A stretch of DNA of 40,716 nt from Alphaproteobacteria bacterium (GCA_030428615.1 JAUIDN010000023.1:1-40716), one strand, 5' to 3'. Shown: positions 15,918-25,382, counted from the first letter of the stretch. Notes: generated by a model not told the origin, from the letters alone. Program-made: numbers and translations.

Positions 15918-16454
15918 TTATTTCGGTGCCAGGATCATGATCATCTGCCGCCCTTCCATCTTGGGCATCTGCTCTATTTTCGTGACATCCGCAAATTGGT
16001 CCCGCACCCGGTTCAATACTTCCATACCAAGCTCCTGATGGGCCATTTCGCGGCCACGATACCGAAGCGTGACTTTCACTTTGTCACCCCCCGAAAGGAA
16101 TTTATCGATTGCACGCATCTTTACATCGTAATCGTGTTTTTCAATACCTGGGCGTAGCTTGATTTCCTTAACATCAACTGTTTTTTGCTTTTTACGGGCG
16201 AGGCTCGCTTTTTTCTGAGCTTCATACTTGTATTTGCCGTAATCAAGAATTTTACAAACAGGTGGAGTAGCGTTGGGGGATATTTCTACGAGGTCAAGCC
16301 CGGCGGCCTTCGCCATTTCTATGGCTTTTTCAGTCTGGACTGCGCCGTGATTTTCACCTTTTTCATCAATAAGTCTTACTTCTTCCTCCAGAATATCTTC
16401 GTTGACCCGTGGTCCTTTTTTTGACGAGGGGCCCTGCATTGGTCGCTTAACTAT
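15918..16454 (-). CDS. infC: Translation initiation factor IF-3, probable AUA start
   Basis: IF-3 binds the 30S subunit and checks start codon and initiator tRNA. The N-terminal domain has GPRVNEDI and [21 protein letters not shown], a lysine-rich linker follows, and the C-terminal domain has [16 protein letters not shown] and [10 protein letters not shown]. The first in-frame ATG is at 16439, but GGAG lies over 20 bases before it. An ATA at 16452-16454 has GGAG seven bases upstream and an in-frame stop just before. Starting there adds a V-K-R-P segment that matches the xRRP start seen in related IF-3 proteins. infC commonly uses a rare start codon for self-regulation. thrS lies immediately upstream. 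Confidence 0.93.
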   Translation of the reverse strand: MVKRPMQGPSSKKGPRVNEDILEEEVRLIDEKGENHGAVQTEKAIEMAKAAGLDLVEISPNATPPVCKILDYGKYKYEAQKKASLARKKQKTVDVKEIKLRPGIEKHDYDVKMRAIDKFLSGGDKVKVTLRYRGREMAHQELGMEVLNRVRDQFADVTKIEQMPKMEGRQMIMILAPK

Positions 16455-16513
16455 TTATTTTCTCCATTTTTGCTGTTTGCGATGTTGTTAAATTTTAGAC
16501 CAATAAACTTAAT

Positions 16514-18487
16514 TTATCGTTTATCGGGTGTAATAGACTCGGTGACAAGTTTAGTAATTGCGTCCGTTAAATCAAGGGTTTCCTGATTTTTTGATCCAAG
16601 TCTTCTTATTGTAATCGTGTTATTTTCTGCTTCGCGACCGCCGGCGACGAATATTGCCGGTACTTTTGCATGCGAATGTTCGCGGATTTTATAATTTATT
16701 TTTTCGTTTCTGAGATCAATTTCAGCGCGAAGACCAGTAGCAATCAGCTCATCATAAACCTTGGTTACATATTCATCCTGATCCGATGTAATTCCTGTAA
16801 CGACGACTTGAACTGGTGCGAGCCACAATGGGAATCTGCCAGCATAATGCTCTATTAGAATTCCGATGAAACGTTCAAATGTACCGAATACGGCCCTGTG
16901 TAACATCACGGGTCGGTGACGTTCGCCGTCCTGCCCTACATAAGTTGCATCAAGACGCTCAGGCAGTACATAATCAAGCTGGAACGTTCCACACTGCCAG
17001 GTACGGCCAATTGCATCTGTCAGATGAAATTCCAGTTTCGGCCCGTAAAAAGCGCCTTCGCCTTGGGCATATTCAAATTCAAGCCCGCTTGCCTGGAGGG
17101 CTTCTGCGAGCGCCTTTTCGGCCTGATCCCATGTTTCATCGCTCCCCGCCCGCATTTCTGGTCGGGTGGCAAGCTTATATCTGATTTCACTTAGCCCCAT
17201 ATCATCATACACTTGAGCAAAAAGACGAAGAAAACGTTTTGTTTCGTCGATGATCTGGTCTTCTCTACAGAAAATGTGGGCATCATCCTGTGTCATTTGT
17301 CTAACACGCATCAGACCATGAAGGGCTCCATGCGCTTCATTTCTGTGACAACAGCCAAATTCAGACATGCGAATTGGTAAATCCCGGTAACTTTTTATAC
17401 CCTGTTTGAAAACCTGAATATGTGCGGGACAATTCATCGGCTTGAGTGCCATCATTCGTGCGTCTTCCGGGATTTCAATCTCACCTTCAGCGTTTGGCAC
17501 CATATCCGGCACGACAAACATATTCTCCCTGAATTTACCCCAATGCCCAGATTGTTCCCACAATTTCGAATCCATAAGTTGGGGTGTTTTGATCTCGTTA
17601 TACCCGTCTTCTTTCAACCGGACGCGAATATATCTTTCCAGTTCAATCCATATTCTGAAGCCTTTGGCATGCCAGAAAACAGAGCCTTGCGCTTCTTCCT
17701 GCAGATGGAACAAGCCCATCTCACGCCCCAGTTTTCTGTGGTCTCTTTTTTCTGCTTCCTCAATACGGTGCAAATATGCCTTGAGTTCCTTTTTATCACG
17801 CCAGGCGGTGCCATAAACACGTTGCAGCATTTCATTGTTGCTGTCACCACGCCAGTACGCGCCTGCGACGCTCATGAGTTTAAATGTATCTTGACCAAGA
17901 TATTTGGTTGATGGCAAATGAGGGCCACGACAAAGATCAATAAAGTCGCCCTGCTTATAGAGTGTTATTGGTTCGTTTGATGGGATGCTGGCAATAATTT
18001 CTGCCTTATATTCTTCACCCATCTCACGGAAAAAGGCCACGGCGTCATCGCGTGGCATTTCAGTGCGTATGATTTCCTCGTCGCGGGCGACGATTTCTCT
18101 CATTCGCTGTTCCATTTTTTCCAGATCCTCAGGTGTAAACGGTTCCTCGCGGGCAAAATCATAATAAAACCCGTTTTCAATTGCAGGACCAATAGTCACC
18201 TGTGTTTCAGGGTAGAGTTCCTTTACCGCTTCCGCGAGGATATGGGCCGCGTCGTGGCGCAGGATTTCGAGTGCGTCGTCGTCACGTTTGGTTATGATGG
18301 AAACTGTGGCATCGTTGGTTATTTTACGCGAAAGGTCCCATTGTTCTCCGTCTACAATGACAACAATTGCGGCTTTCGCAAGTCCCGGACCAATATCCTG
18401 TGCGAGCGTCATGCCGGTCACCGGTCCATCATATTCACGGACACTGCCATCAGGCAGGGTTAAGGCAATTTTTTCTTTCGCACTCAT
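16514..18487 (-). CDS. thrS: Threonine--tRNA ligase
   Basis: The 657-residue protein is class II ThrRS. It has the N-terminal TGS domain (residues 1-70, with [19 protein letters not shown]) and the editing domain with the [14 protein letters not shown] motif. The zinc-binding catalytic residues Cys and His occur in [16 protein letters not shown] and elsewhere. The motif 2 region is [20 protein letters not shown] and motif 3 is [15 protein letters not shown]. The anticodon-binding domain ends the protein. It lies upstream of infC with a gap of about 60 bp, a conserved pairing. Confidence 0.97.
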   Translation of the reverse strand: MSAKEKIALTLPDGSVREYDGPVTGMTLAQDIGPGLAKAAIVVIVDGEQWDLSRKITNDATVSIITKRDDDALEILRHDAAHILAEAVKELYPETQVTIGPAIENGFYYDFAREEPFTPEDLEKMEQRMREIVARDEEIIRTEMPRDDAVAFFREMGEEYKAEIIASIPSNEPITLYKQGDFIDLCRGPHLPSTKYLGQDTFKLMSVAGAYWRGDSNNEMLQRVYGTAWRDKKELKAYLHRIEEAEKRDHRKLGREMGLFHLQEEAQGSVFWHAKGFRIWIELERYIRVRLKEDGYNEIKTPQLMDSKLWEQSGHWGKFRENMFVVPDMVPNAEGEIEIPEDARMMALKPMNCPAHIQVFKQGIKSYRDLPIRMSEFGCCHRNEAHGALHGLMRVRQMTQDDAHIFCREDQIIDETKRFLRLFAQVYDDMGLSEIRYKLATRPEMRAGSDETWDQAEKALAEALQASGLEFEYAQGEGAFYGPKLEFHLTDAIGRTWQCGTFQLDYVLPERLDATYVGQDGERHRPVMLHRAVFGTFERFIGILIEHYAGRFPLWLAPVQVVVTGITSDQDEYVTKVYDELIATGLRAEIDLRNEKINYKIREHSHAKVPAIFVAGGREAENNTITIRRLGSKNQETLDLTDAITKLVTESITPDKR

Positions 18488-18640
18488 AATGATCTCATAA
18501 TTTAAGTTTCAGTATAATGTGAGGAATTTATATTCTTTAACCTCCAAGTCAAGTGAACATCCTTTAAAAAAGCGGTTTTCTTTGGGTTATCCTGATATAT
18601 TATGCTGATATTTGAGAAATAACAGAAATTGAGTTGAGAA

Positions 18641-19387
18641 ATGAGTAAACAGCCTTCATTCATAACAAGTGAGCAAGACAGAAAAATAGCTTACCACAAA
18701 TATACCGCTAAAGTGCCAACTGTTGTGTTTTGCGGCGGATATATGTCCGATATGGAAGGGACCAAAGCAGTGTTTCTCGAGAATGCATGCGAGGAACTGG
18801 ATGTCTCCTATGTTCGGTTTGATTATTCCGGACATGGCCTCTCTTCGGAAGAATTTACAAGCGGGACAATCGGAAAATGGAAAGAGGACGCGTTAGCGGT
18901 TATCGATCAGGTAACAGAAGGACCACTGGTTATTGTTGGCTCAAGTATGGGGGGATGGATCGGGCTTTTGGTTTGTTTGGCGAGAAAATCAAGAATTAAG
19001 GCTTTTATCGGCATTGCCGCTGCACCGGATTTCACAAGGGAATTGATGTGGGATAAATATTCAGACGACGTTAAAAACATTCTTATACAGGACGGTATCT
19101 ATCTGGAACCGTCAGACTATAGTGATGAACCCTACAAGGTATCTTATGGGCTTATTGAGGAGGGTGATAATCACTTATTGCTTGATGGTCGAATTGAACT
19201 TGATTGCCCGGTCAGGCTGTTTCACGGTTTGCGCGATAAAGATGTGCCGAGCGATTATTCTTCGCGGATATCCAAGGCACTAACCAGCGAAGATGTTATA
19301 ATCAGTTTTAACAAATCGGGCGACCACCGATTATCAGCGGATGCGGATCTGCAAAGATTAAAACTGGCCATATCAGAGTTTGTCTAA
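18641..19387 (+). CDS. Alpha/beta hydrolase
   Basis: The 248-residue protein has the alpha/beta-hydrolase layout. The oxyanion region is VVFCGGYMSDMEG, then FDYSGHGLSS, and the nucleophile elbow is GSSMGGW near residue 106. The likely acid is Asp in LRDKDVPSDYS and the catalytic His is in SGDHRLS near the C-terminus. FCGGYMSDMEGTKA and RFDYSGHG resemble the ABHD10 group of small thioesterases/esterases. There is no signal peptide, so it is cytoplasmic. Substrate is unknown. Its last 15 bases overlap the convergent SDR gene. Confidence 0.88.
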   Translation: MSKQPSFITSEQDRKIAYHKYTAKVPTVVFCGGYMSDMEGTKAVFLENACEELDVSYVRFDYSGHGLSSEEFTSGTIGKWKEDALAVIDQVTEGPLVIVGSSMGGWIGLLVCLARKSRIKAFIGIAAAPDFTRELMWDKYSDDVKNILIQDGIYLEPSDYSDEPYKVSYGLIEEGDNHLLLDGRIELDCPVRLFHGLRDKDVPSDYSSRISKALTSEDVIISFNKSGDHRLSADADLQRLKLAISEFV

Positions 19388-20194
19388 AATATCCTGATAT
19401 CCTTCTCGGTAAGACGGAAAACGGGGTTTCCATTCTAGATCGGATTTAGCGAGGCTGTTTCTTACTCTTTTATTATCTCTGTAGAAACTCTTTGCCATAT
19501 CACTCAGGCTGTCATCATCAAATGAGGTCCCTTTGATAAGAGGCATATTCAGTATGGTGCATAAAAAATCCAGAACTTCTGCAGAAGATGAAGGCATGTC
19601 ATCCACAATATTATAAATTTTCCCCTCTGATGGATTATCCATTGATAACATTACAGCAGAACAAATATCATCTACGTGAATTCGGGAAATATAATGGTTT
19701 TTCTTTATTATTTTTTTTGCTGTTCCATTTTTTACGGCATCTATTTGGTTTCGACCTGGCCCATAAATGCCGCCTAACCTGAAAATATGAACGGGCAGAT
19801 CAAGTGAAAGCCATAATTGCTCTGCCTTTAGGCGTAATTGCCCCCTGAGTTCGATTGGAAGGCATTCCGATTTTTCATCGACCCATTTACCGTTATGATC
19901 ACCGTAAACGCTGGTCGCTGACAGATACCCAATCCACTTTAAATTTGGCATCTTCAGAATATCCGCCGTGTGATGATGAAGTACCGGATCAATCATGTTT
20001 GGATTCGGCGGTATGGAAATAAGGAGATGCGTCACATTTTTTAATTGATCCGCTGCATCGCTCAACGGTGACTTACCATCAAATATTAATTGTGTGCCTG
20101 TACGGTGTGTGCCTGAATATTGCCACGATTTCGGTGTTAATTTGCCCACCAATGTGCTGGCGGTATATCCCAGTCCAAAACAAAACAGATTCAT
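19373..20194 (-). CDS. NAD(P)-binding SDR-family protein (YeeZ-like)
   Basis: The protein is 273 residues from the ATG at 20194. This start is preferred to the GTG at 20203, because GAAG lies eight bases before it. The N-terminal FCFGLGYTAS is a nucleotide-binding glycine motif. WIGYLSATSVYGDHNGKWVDE holds the Ser and Tyr of the extended-SDR active region, though the Tyr-x3-Lys pair is not typical. FRLGGIYGPGRNQIDAVKNG is a conserved later segment. It matches the YeeZ type of atypical epimerase-like proteins often found near queG and gst in alphaproteobacteria. Reaction unknown. Confidence 0.82.
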   Translation of the reverse strand: MNLFCFGLGYTASTLVGKLTPKSWQYSGTHRTGTQLIFDGKSPLSDAADQLKNVTHLLISIPPNPNMIDPVLHHHTADILKMPNLKWIGYLSATSVYGDHNGKWVDEKSECLPIELRGQLRLKAEQLWLSLDLPVHIFRLGGIYGPGRNQIDAVKNGTAKKIIKKNHYISRIHVDDICSAVMLSMDNPSEGKIYNIVDDMPSSSAEVLDFLCTILNMPLIKGTSFDDDSLSDMAKSFYRDNKRVRNSLAKSDLEWKPRFPSYREGYQDILDKL

Positions 20195-20284
20195 ATTGTT
20201 CACTTCATTACAGTTTGCGCTTTAAAGTGAATATATTTATACAGTAAGCGACGAATTACCAGCAGGAAAACGGAAGACCAATAA

Positions 20285-21079
20285 ATGGCGGTAAGAATAA
20301 TAATTTTTATGGTGCTTCTTATTGCAAATACTGTGGAGCTGCATGCCCAGTATTTTGAGAATAGGGAACAGGCGCGAAAATATAATGATTGTATCGAGCT
20401 GGTGAAGGAAGATCATGAAGAAGCGCTGGCGGTGTCGCGTAAATGGTATATTGAGGGCGGTGGTGTGGCCGCACAGCATTGTGAGGCGCTTGCGGTTTAT
20501 GAAATGCAGAATTTTGAAGACGCCGCAGCGTTGTTTGAGCAAATTGCCTCCAAGGTAGCAAAGGGTGAAGGGGTAAGTGAGTTTGCGGAGAAAAATAAAA
20601 AGGTGCTTGCGCTTCAGTTAAACTACCTGGCCGGTGTCGCATGGCGCACTGCTGGACATCTGGACAGATCCTACAATGCTTTGAGTGCTTCATTGGCCGA
20701 ACTGGGTGAGAATTCAGTTTACGCATATGGTGTATATCTTGAGCGCGGATTGGTACAATTTTCACTTGAAGATTATGATAGTGCAGTGGCAGATTTTACA
20801 AGCGCTCTGGATATCAATGCAGAAAAAATTGACGCATTTCTTTACCGCGCAGAATCATTTCGAAAATTAAAGGAACATATCAAAGCCAGGCTGGATCTAA
20901 ATGCCGCGCTTGCGATAGAACCTAATCAGCCTGATTTACTTTTCGAAAGCGGGGTCAATTATCGAATGCAGCGAAATGATGAAAAGGCATTATCAGAATG
21001 GGAAAAGTTGATAGCAAAATATCCCGACACGCACTGGCAGAAGCTCGCTGAAGATAATATTAAACTAATTGGGCAATAA
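20285..21079 (+). CDS. Exported TPR-repeat protein
   Basis: The 264-residue protein has a signal peptide (MAVRIIIFMVLLIANTVELHA, cut before QY). At least three helical TPR-like pairs follow, most clearly SVYAYGVYLERGLVQFSLED, YDSAVADFTSALDINAEKID and HIKARLDLNAALAIEPNQPD, with the usual A/G/Y spacing. Such repeats mediate protein contacts, here in the periplasm. No catalytic domain is present. It interrupts the gst-queG-SDR order on the opposite strand, and its stop is one base from the queG stop. Confidence 0.75.
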   Translation: MAVRIIIFMVLLIANTVELHAQYFENREQARKYNDCIELVKEDHEEALAVSRKWYIEGGGVAAQHCEALAVYEMQNFEDAAALFEQIASKVAKGEGVSEFAEKNKKVLALQLNYLAGVAWRTAGHLDRSYNALSASLAELGENSVYAYGVYLERGLVQFSLEDYDSAVADFTSALDINAEKIDAFLYRAESFRKLKEHIKARLDLNAALAIEPNQPDLLFESGVNYRMQRNDEKALSEWEKLIAKYPDTHWQKLAEDNIKLIGQ

Positions 21080-21080
21080 C

Positions 21081-22199
21081 TTAACTGTCCCATTCTTTTA
21101 ACACTGCTTGATCTGCCTCGTGCCCGGCATGTGTTTCTCTTAACCTGTGAAATTCTTTATCTTCGCACAATTGTTTTAATGACCATATAGCCATGGCCCG
21201 GATAAAGGGACTGTCTTCGCTTAATTTATTTTGCAGCTGGGGAATATATTCCCTGTTTCCACTGTTGCCCATTGCAATTAAGACGTTACGGATAAAGAAA
21301 TCCCTCCCTATACGCTTGATGGGTGAACCGGAAAAGACACGGCGAAAGCTCTGTTCATCAAGTGCTGCTAAATCGTCTAGTCTGGGGTGTGCCAGCTCAA
21401 CCCGTGGGAAATAAAGTCTCTCCCGTGTGGCGGTCGCGTATTTATTCCACGGGCAAACGGAAAGACAGTCATCACAACCATAAATCCTGTTACCGATTGC
21501 TTTTCTGAATTCCAAATCAATATGCCCCTTATATTCAATCGTCAGATAGGAAATGCAGCGACGTGCATCCAGTTGATAGGGCGCAGGAAATGCGTCTGTA
21601 GGGCAAATGTCAAGGCAGGCTGTGCAGGATCCACAATGATCAGTTTCAGTAGCATCAGGTTTAATCTTCAAAGTCGTATATATTGACCCGAGGAACAGCC
21701 AGGATCCAAATTCACGGCTAACCAGATTAGTGTGTTTCCCCTGCCATCCTAAACCGGATTTTTCCGCTAATGGTTTTTCCATAACCGGAGCAGTATCAAC
21801 AAAGACCTTCACCTGCTCATTATATTCCTGGTGGATATGCCGGGCAATTTTTTTAAGCCTTTTTTTAATAACGTCATGATAGTCTTTACCTTGGGCATAA
21901 ACGGAAATATTGCCACTATTTTTTTGCTTCAAAGATTTAAGCGGGTTTTGCCGTGGCCCGTAATTCATACCGAACATGATAATGGATTTTACATCGGGCC
22001 ACAGATTGAATGGCGATTTTCGACGCTCTGCTTTTTCTTCCATCCATTTCATATCACCGTGATAGGCATTATTTAAAAAATCTTCAAAAAACTGTGCGTT
22101 TCGCTCTAACCCATCTGGTGATGTGTACCGTATTACGTCAAATCCTGCATCATGGGATAGCTTTGTAATTTCGGACTTGATCGTAGTTTCTTCTGTCAT
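21081..22199 (-). CDS. queG: Epoxyqueuosine reductase
   Basis: QueG carries out the last step of queuosine synthesis, reducing epoxyqueuosine in tRNA with cobalamin and two 4Fe-4S clusters. The N-terminal cobalamin-binding part contains MFGMNYGPRQNP and LGWQGKHTNLVSREFGSW. The ferredoxin-like clusters are CGSCTACLDICPTDAFP and CDDCLSVCPW. A HEAT-like C-terminal segment, IRAMAIWSLKQL, completes the family. The ATG at 22199 gives 372 residues; the TTG at 22208 is less likely. It follows gst by about 15 bp and is probably co-transcribed with it. Confidence 0.96.
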   Translation of the reverse strand: MTEETTIKSEITKLSHDAGFDVIRYTSPDGLERNAQFFEDFLNNAYHGDMKWMEEKAERRKSPFNLWPDVKSIIMFGMNYGPRQNPLKSLKQKNSGNISVYAQGKDYHDVIKKRLKKIARHIHQEYNEQVKVFVDTAPVMEKPLAEKSGLGWQGKHTNLVSREFGSWLFLGSIYTTLKIKPDATETDHCGSCTACLDICPTDAFPAPYQLDARRCISYLTIEYKGHIDLEFRKAIGNRIYGCDDCLSVCPWNKYATATRERLYFPRVELAHPRLDDLAALDEQSFRRVFSGSPIKRIGRDFFIRNVLIAMGNSGNREYIPQLQNKLSEDSPFIRAMAIWSLKQLCEDKEFHRLRETHAGHEADQAVLKEWDS

Positions 22200-22213
22200 G
22201 GTAAGCAATTTGT

Positions 22214-22882
22214 CTAGAAATCCAAATCCCTGTAATGAGGCGCAGGAACAAGACCGGAAACATTGTCTTTCAGGATAACCTGCATACTTGGCCTAGATTT
22301 AATTTTTGCGTACCAGTCACGCGCGGATTTATAGTCATTCCAAGGCACGTCGCCAAAATAATCAACGCATGACATGTGAGTGGCGGCTGAAATATCGGCA
22401 TATGAGAAACTGTCTCCAGCGAGCCATTTTCTTCGATCGGTAAGATATTCAATATATTGCAGATGGTGTTTTATATTATGCCCTGCATATCTGATAAACC
22501 GGGCTTCAGCATGTCCGCGTTTTAAAAAACTTTTCATCACTTTTTCATTGATGATAAGATTTGTAACTTCAGTGTTAAATTTTACATCAAACCATTCAAC
22601 AAGCCGCCTTACCTCTGCACGGAATTTTGGGCCTTCTCCGACGAGATTGGGCGAAGGGTATATGTCTTCAAGATATTCACTGATCGAATTTGTTCCTGCA
22701 ATTGCTTCGCCGTCTTCTTCGACGAGAACAGGAACTGTCCCTGCGGGATTAATCAATAGAAACTCATGTCGTCTTTTCCAGGGCAATTCAAGAACAAGGT
22801 CAAATTCCAAGCTCTTTTCCAGTAAAGCAACACGTATTTTTCTAGAGTTGGGGCAAAACCAATAGTGATATAATTGACGCAT
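22214..22882 (-). CDS. Glutathione S-transferase family protein
   Basis: The 222-residue protein has an N-terminal thioredoxin-like domain (YHYWFCPNSRKIRVALLEK, then NPAGTVPVLVEEDGEAIAGTNSISEYLE, the glutathione gamma-glutamyl site) and a C-terminal all-helical domain with WLAGDSFSYADISAATHMSCVDYFG. The ADISA/T segment is the conserved N-capping box. The substrate is not predictable. The gst-queG pairing is common in alphaproteobacteria and suggests co-expression, not a shared pathway. Confidence 0.92.
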   Translation of the reverse strand: MRQLYHYWFCPNSRKIRVALLEKSLEFDLVLELPWKRRHEFLLINPAGTVPVLVEEDGEAIAGTNSISEYLEDIYPSPNLVGEGPKFRAEVRRLVEWFDVKFNTEVTNLIINEKVMKSFLKRGHAEARFIRYAGHNIKHHLQYIEYLTDRRKWLAGDSFSYADISAATHMSCVDYFGDVPWNDYKSARDWYAKIKSRPSMQVILKDNVSGLVPAPHYRDLDF

Positions 22883-23002
22883 ACTGTAATTTTATCCTCC
22901 TCAAATAAAAATCATAGTCAAAAGTAAGCCTATATAGTAAAATGTATTTTTTTGTTAGATGTAATAGAAGAAATATTCATAAATTTCAAATAGGGCTAAT
23001 TG

Positions 23003-23626
23003 ATGGCTTGTTGCGACCACGACATACATGAAAAAGATTTGGAAGTGAGCAAATTCCGAACGGTGTTGTGGATCGTGTTTGTTATTAATTTGGTTATGTT
23101 TGTAGTGGAATTTGGCACAGCTTTTTTTGCCAAATCTGTTTCCCTGCAAGCCGACGCGCTTGATTTTATGGCGGATGCCATGACGTATGGGGTCACTTTG
23201 CTTGTGCTGGGAAGCTCGCTTCGGGTGCGGGCATCAGTCGCGATGCTTAAAGGGGCCAGTATGGGATTACTTGGCCTGTGGATTTTTGTTAGAACAATCC
23301 TCAATGCACAGGACGCAATCGTGCCGTTTGCCACGGTGATGGGAACGGTTGGACTGGTGGCGCTGGTCGCGAATGTGGTGAGTGCGCTGCTGCTTTATAA
23401 ATTCCGGGGTGGCGACAGCAATATGAGATCCATATGGCTCTGTTCACGTAACGATGCGATTGGCAATATTGCCATTATGATAGCGGCCTCAGGTGTATTT
23501 GCGCTTAACAGTGGGTGGCCTGATTTTATTGTTGCGACGTTAATGGCAACGTTATCAACCATTGCCAGTATTCAGATTATTAAACAGGCCAGCTTGGAGT
23601 TAAAAACAGTTAGCTCAGCGGACTAA
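23003..23626 (+). CDS. Cation diffusion facilitator-type transporter, short form
   Basis: The 207-residue inner-membrane protein has about six hydrophobic helices and a CDF-type pattern, SVSLQADALDFMADAMTYG in helix 2, giving a D54-x3-D58 metal pair. The matching site in helix 5 reads CSRNDAIGN, so the usual His-x3-Asp is Cys-x3-Asp. The N-terminus MACCDHDIHE is rich in possible metal ligands. The cytoplasmic C-terminal domain of most CDF proteins is missing; the protein ends soon after helix 6. AGGG lies seven bases before this ATG, which is preferred to the TTG at 23000. The metal cannot be deduced. Confidence 0.85.
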   Translation: MACCDHDIHEKDLEVSKFRTVLWIVFVINLVMFVVEFGTAFFAKSVSLQADALDFMADAMTYGVTLLVLGSSLRVRASVAMLKGASMGLLGLWIFVRTILNAQDAIVPFATVMGTVGLVALVANVVSALLLYKFRGGDSNMRSIWLCSRNDAIGNIAIMIAASGVFALNSGWPDFIVATLMATLSTIASIQIIKQASLELKTVSSAD

Positions 23627-23856
23627 ATTAATGATGCGTCTGCGGCACTTGGGAGATCAATTTCGAGGATGGCCATCTGGAACGCATATGATACCTCGCC
23701 TTCATCTTCGTCCCGGTAGATCATCCCGATAAATTCGCCATTATGGTGAACTTCCATACTGTCGTCATTGGATTGGCTTTTTTCCAATGAAAATTTGTCG
23801 CTACCAAACTTGTTATTAAGATATTTTCGAATACGTAATATTTCAGTACGTGTCAT
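23623..23856 (-). CDS. DUF3126 family protein
   Basis: The 77-residue protein matches DUF3126, a small family largely confined to alphaproteobacteria: MTRTEILRIRKYLNNKFG, then EVHHNGEFIGMIYRDEDEGE and SYAFQMAILEIDL. No function is established. It overlaps the stop of the exported protein gene (23853-24458) by four bases (ATGA type), so the two are co-translated, and its own stop overlaps the convergent CDF gene by four bases. Confidence 0.85.
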   Translation of the reverse strand: MTRTEILRIRKYLNNKFGSDKFSLEKSQSNDDSMEVHHNGEFIGMIYRDEDEGEVSYAFQMAILEIDLPSAADASLI

Positions 23857-24458
23857 GGGTATTCCTTAAACAATGAATCAAGCCGCTCTATGTAGGGGCC
23901 AATAACAGATATATTTTCACTGTTAATATAATTTGGATCTCTGAGCAACGCCATAGAATTTTGTATTTTATTCAGTAAACCCAATTTTTGTTCCTGCGTG
24001 ATATATGGGTTGTTTTTGATATTTGTTTGTTGCTCCTGCATATCTGTTAATATTTCACTTACAGATGGCGCGCCCTTCGTCACATCATTTTTTAAATGAT
24101 AGGCTGAATAGGCCATCATAACCTTATCACCGACATTGGCCCAATTTTCAGGTGTTGAAAAACCATATTTTCGGATGGTTGACTTGAACGCTTCATAATT
24201 GGGCTGAGTTCTCAAAAATTCTAAATTATCTGTAATGGGTGTCATGGATATATTCTGCTGATCACCGGACCTTGGAACCAGTTGAGTTTTCGAATTATTT
24301 ATTTCTGGTTGTGCAGGCCTGAGCTGATTTAATTCGCGCACTGAATTAATATATTGGTCGATTTCCGACTTTTGGAGTAGGTTTTGAGCGAGTGCGGGTG
24401 AAAATAGCAAAAAAATGAAAAAAAATGTGCTTGATAGTGCTGTTTGTGTGCTTTTCAC
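23853..24458 (-). CDS. Exported protein of unknown function
   Basis: The 201-residue protein has a signal peptide (TFFFIFLLFSPALAQ, cut near residue 25). The mature part is mainly helical and polar, with no cysteine and no known motif. YEAFKSTIRKYGFSTPENWANVGDKVMMAY is the most structured stretch. It is probably periplasmic. It is the upstream gene of a two-gene unit with the DUF3126 gene. I do not recognise the family. Confidence 0.65.
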   Translation of the reverse strand: MKSTQTALSSTFFFIFLLFSPALAQNLLQKSEIDQYINSVRELNQLRPAQPEINNSKTQLVPRSGDQQNISMTPITDNLEFLRTQPNYEAFKSTIRKYGFSTPENWANVGDKVMMAYSAYHLKNDVTKGAPSVSEILTDMQEQQTNIKNNPYITQEQKLGLLNKIQNSMALLRDPNYINSENISVIGPYIERLDSLFKEYP

Positions 24459-24748
24459 TTTTTGTTTTTCCAGAAAGTTATTTAATTACAATTGGTTGTA
24501 TAATATTTGATCGTTGCTTTATAGCTAATATCCGACCATTTTATCAGCATTTTCTCCGGCAAAGTCAACTGATTCGGTTAAAAATAATTATTTAAAATTT
24601 TATCTTTAAGTTTCAGTTTACCAATTCTGATTATAGTCGGTTCTTGCGAATGAAGTTTCCCTCTTGAGGATGTGCAACAACATTGAAGACGTGGGGAGTT
24701 TCTAACAGAAATTTAGGAACAAATTGTATTAGAAATTAGGAGTAAGAA

Positions 24749-25123
24749 ATGGGCAAGTTGAGTAAATTTATGACATCAGTTTTAGTTGCAGCCACACTGG
24801 CATTAACCGGATTTACTGTTTCAGCCAATGCACAGGATATTAGTAGCTGGCAGAAAGAAGTAAATAAAAAGATTGCGAAGAAGCAATCTTATCCACGTGC
24901 GGCGCTTCGTAAAGAACTGCAAGGTAGAGCAGAAGTTGAGATTAATGTAGACCGTGAAGGCAACATCGTTGCACACAATCTACAGAGTTCAACCGGACAC
25001 GAACTTTTGGACAATGAAGTTGAGAAGTTAATGAAACGTGCAAGTCCGCTTCCAGCGCCACCTGCGGGTGCGACTGATAGTCAGCTTACTATGGTTGTTC
25101 CACTTGCGTGGGTACTTCAATAA
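24749..25123 (+). CDS. Exported TonB C-terminal-domain protein 1
   Basis: The 124-residue protein has a signal peptide (SVLVAATLALTGFTVSANA, cut before QD). The rest is nearly all a TonB C-terminal domain: QSYPRAALRKELQGRAEVEI, VDREGNIVAHNLQSSTGHELLD, and the RASPLPAPPAG loop. Real TonB has an uncleaved N-terminal anchor and a long proline-rich linker to reach ExbB/ExbD and the outer membrane. Both are missing here, so the product would be a free periplasmic domain. AGGAG lies upstream of the ATG. It has a close paralogue 260 bp downstream. The role is unknown. Confidence 0.88.
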   Translation: MGKLSKFMTSVLVAATLALTGFTVSANAQDISSWQKEVNKKIAKKQSYPRAALRKELQGRAEVEINVDREGNIVAHNLQSSTGHELLDNEVEKLMKRASPLPAPPAGATDSQLTMVVPLAWVLQ

Positions 25124-25150
25124 GCTTAAGCGACAGAACAAATTTTGAAG

Positions 25151-25180
25151 AGGCTTTGAAGAAATTCAAAGCCTTTTTTG
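25151..25180 (+). terminator. Terminator of TonB-domain gene 1
   Basis: AGGCTTTGAA (25151-25160) pairs perfectly with TTCAAAGCCT (25165-25174) around GAAA, followed by a run of T. The two TonB-domain genes are therefore separate transcription units. Confidence 0.92.
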
Positions 25181-25306
25181 TTTTATCCAGGTGCCGGGAA
25201 TCCGGTAATTCGCGCGTGGATTTTTGCTAATTTAATATATTTAACAAATAAAACACTTTCCATTCTGAAGTTAAACATTTGTACATCTTTTATATTTAGA
25301 AAGTAA

Positions 25307-25338
25307 ATCGTTCGATTGTTATTTTATAACAAAACGAT
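25307..25338 (+). promoter_or_regulatory. Hairpin or operator upstream of TonB-domain gene 2
   Basis: ATCGTT (25307-25312) pairs with AACGAT (25333-25338), and TTGTTA (25316-25321) pairs with TAACAA (25327-25332), with a three-base CGA bulge on one side. The 12-bp interrupted stem lies 45 bp before the gene. No T-tract follows, so it is not a terminator. Confidence 0.5.
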
Positions 25339-25382
25339 CTTAAAACACAAAACGTTAAGCTAAAAATTTGGAGAACAAATAA

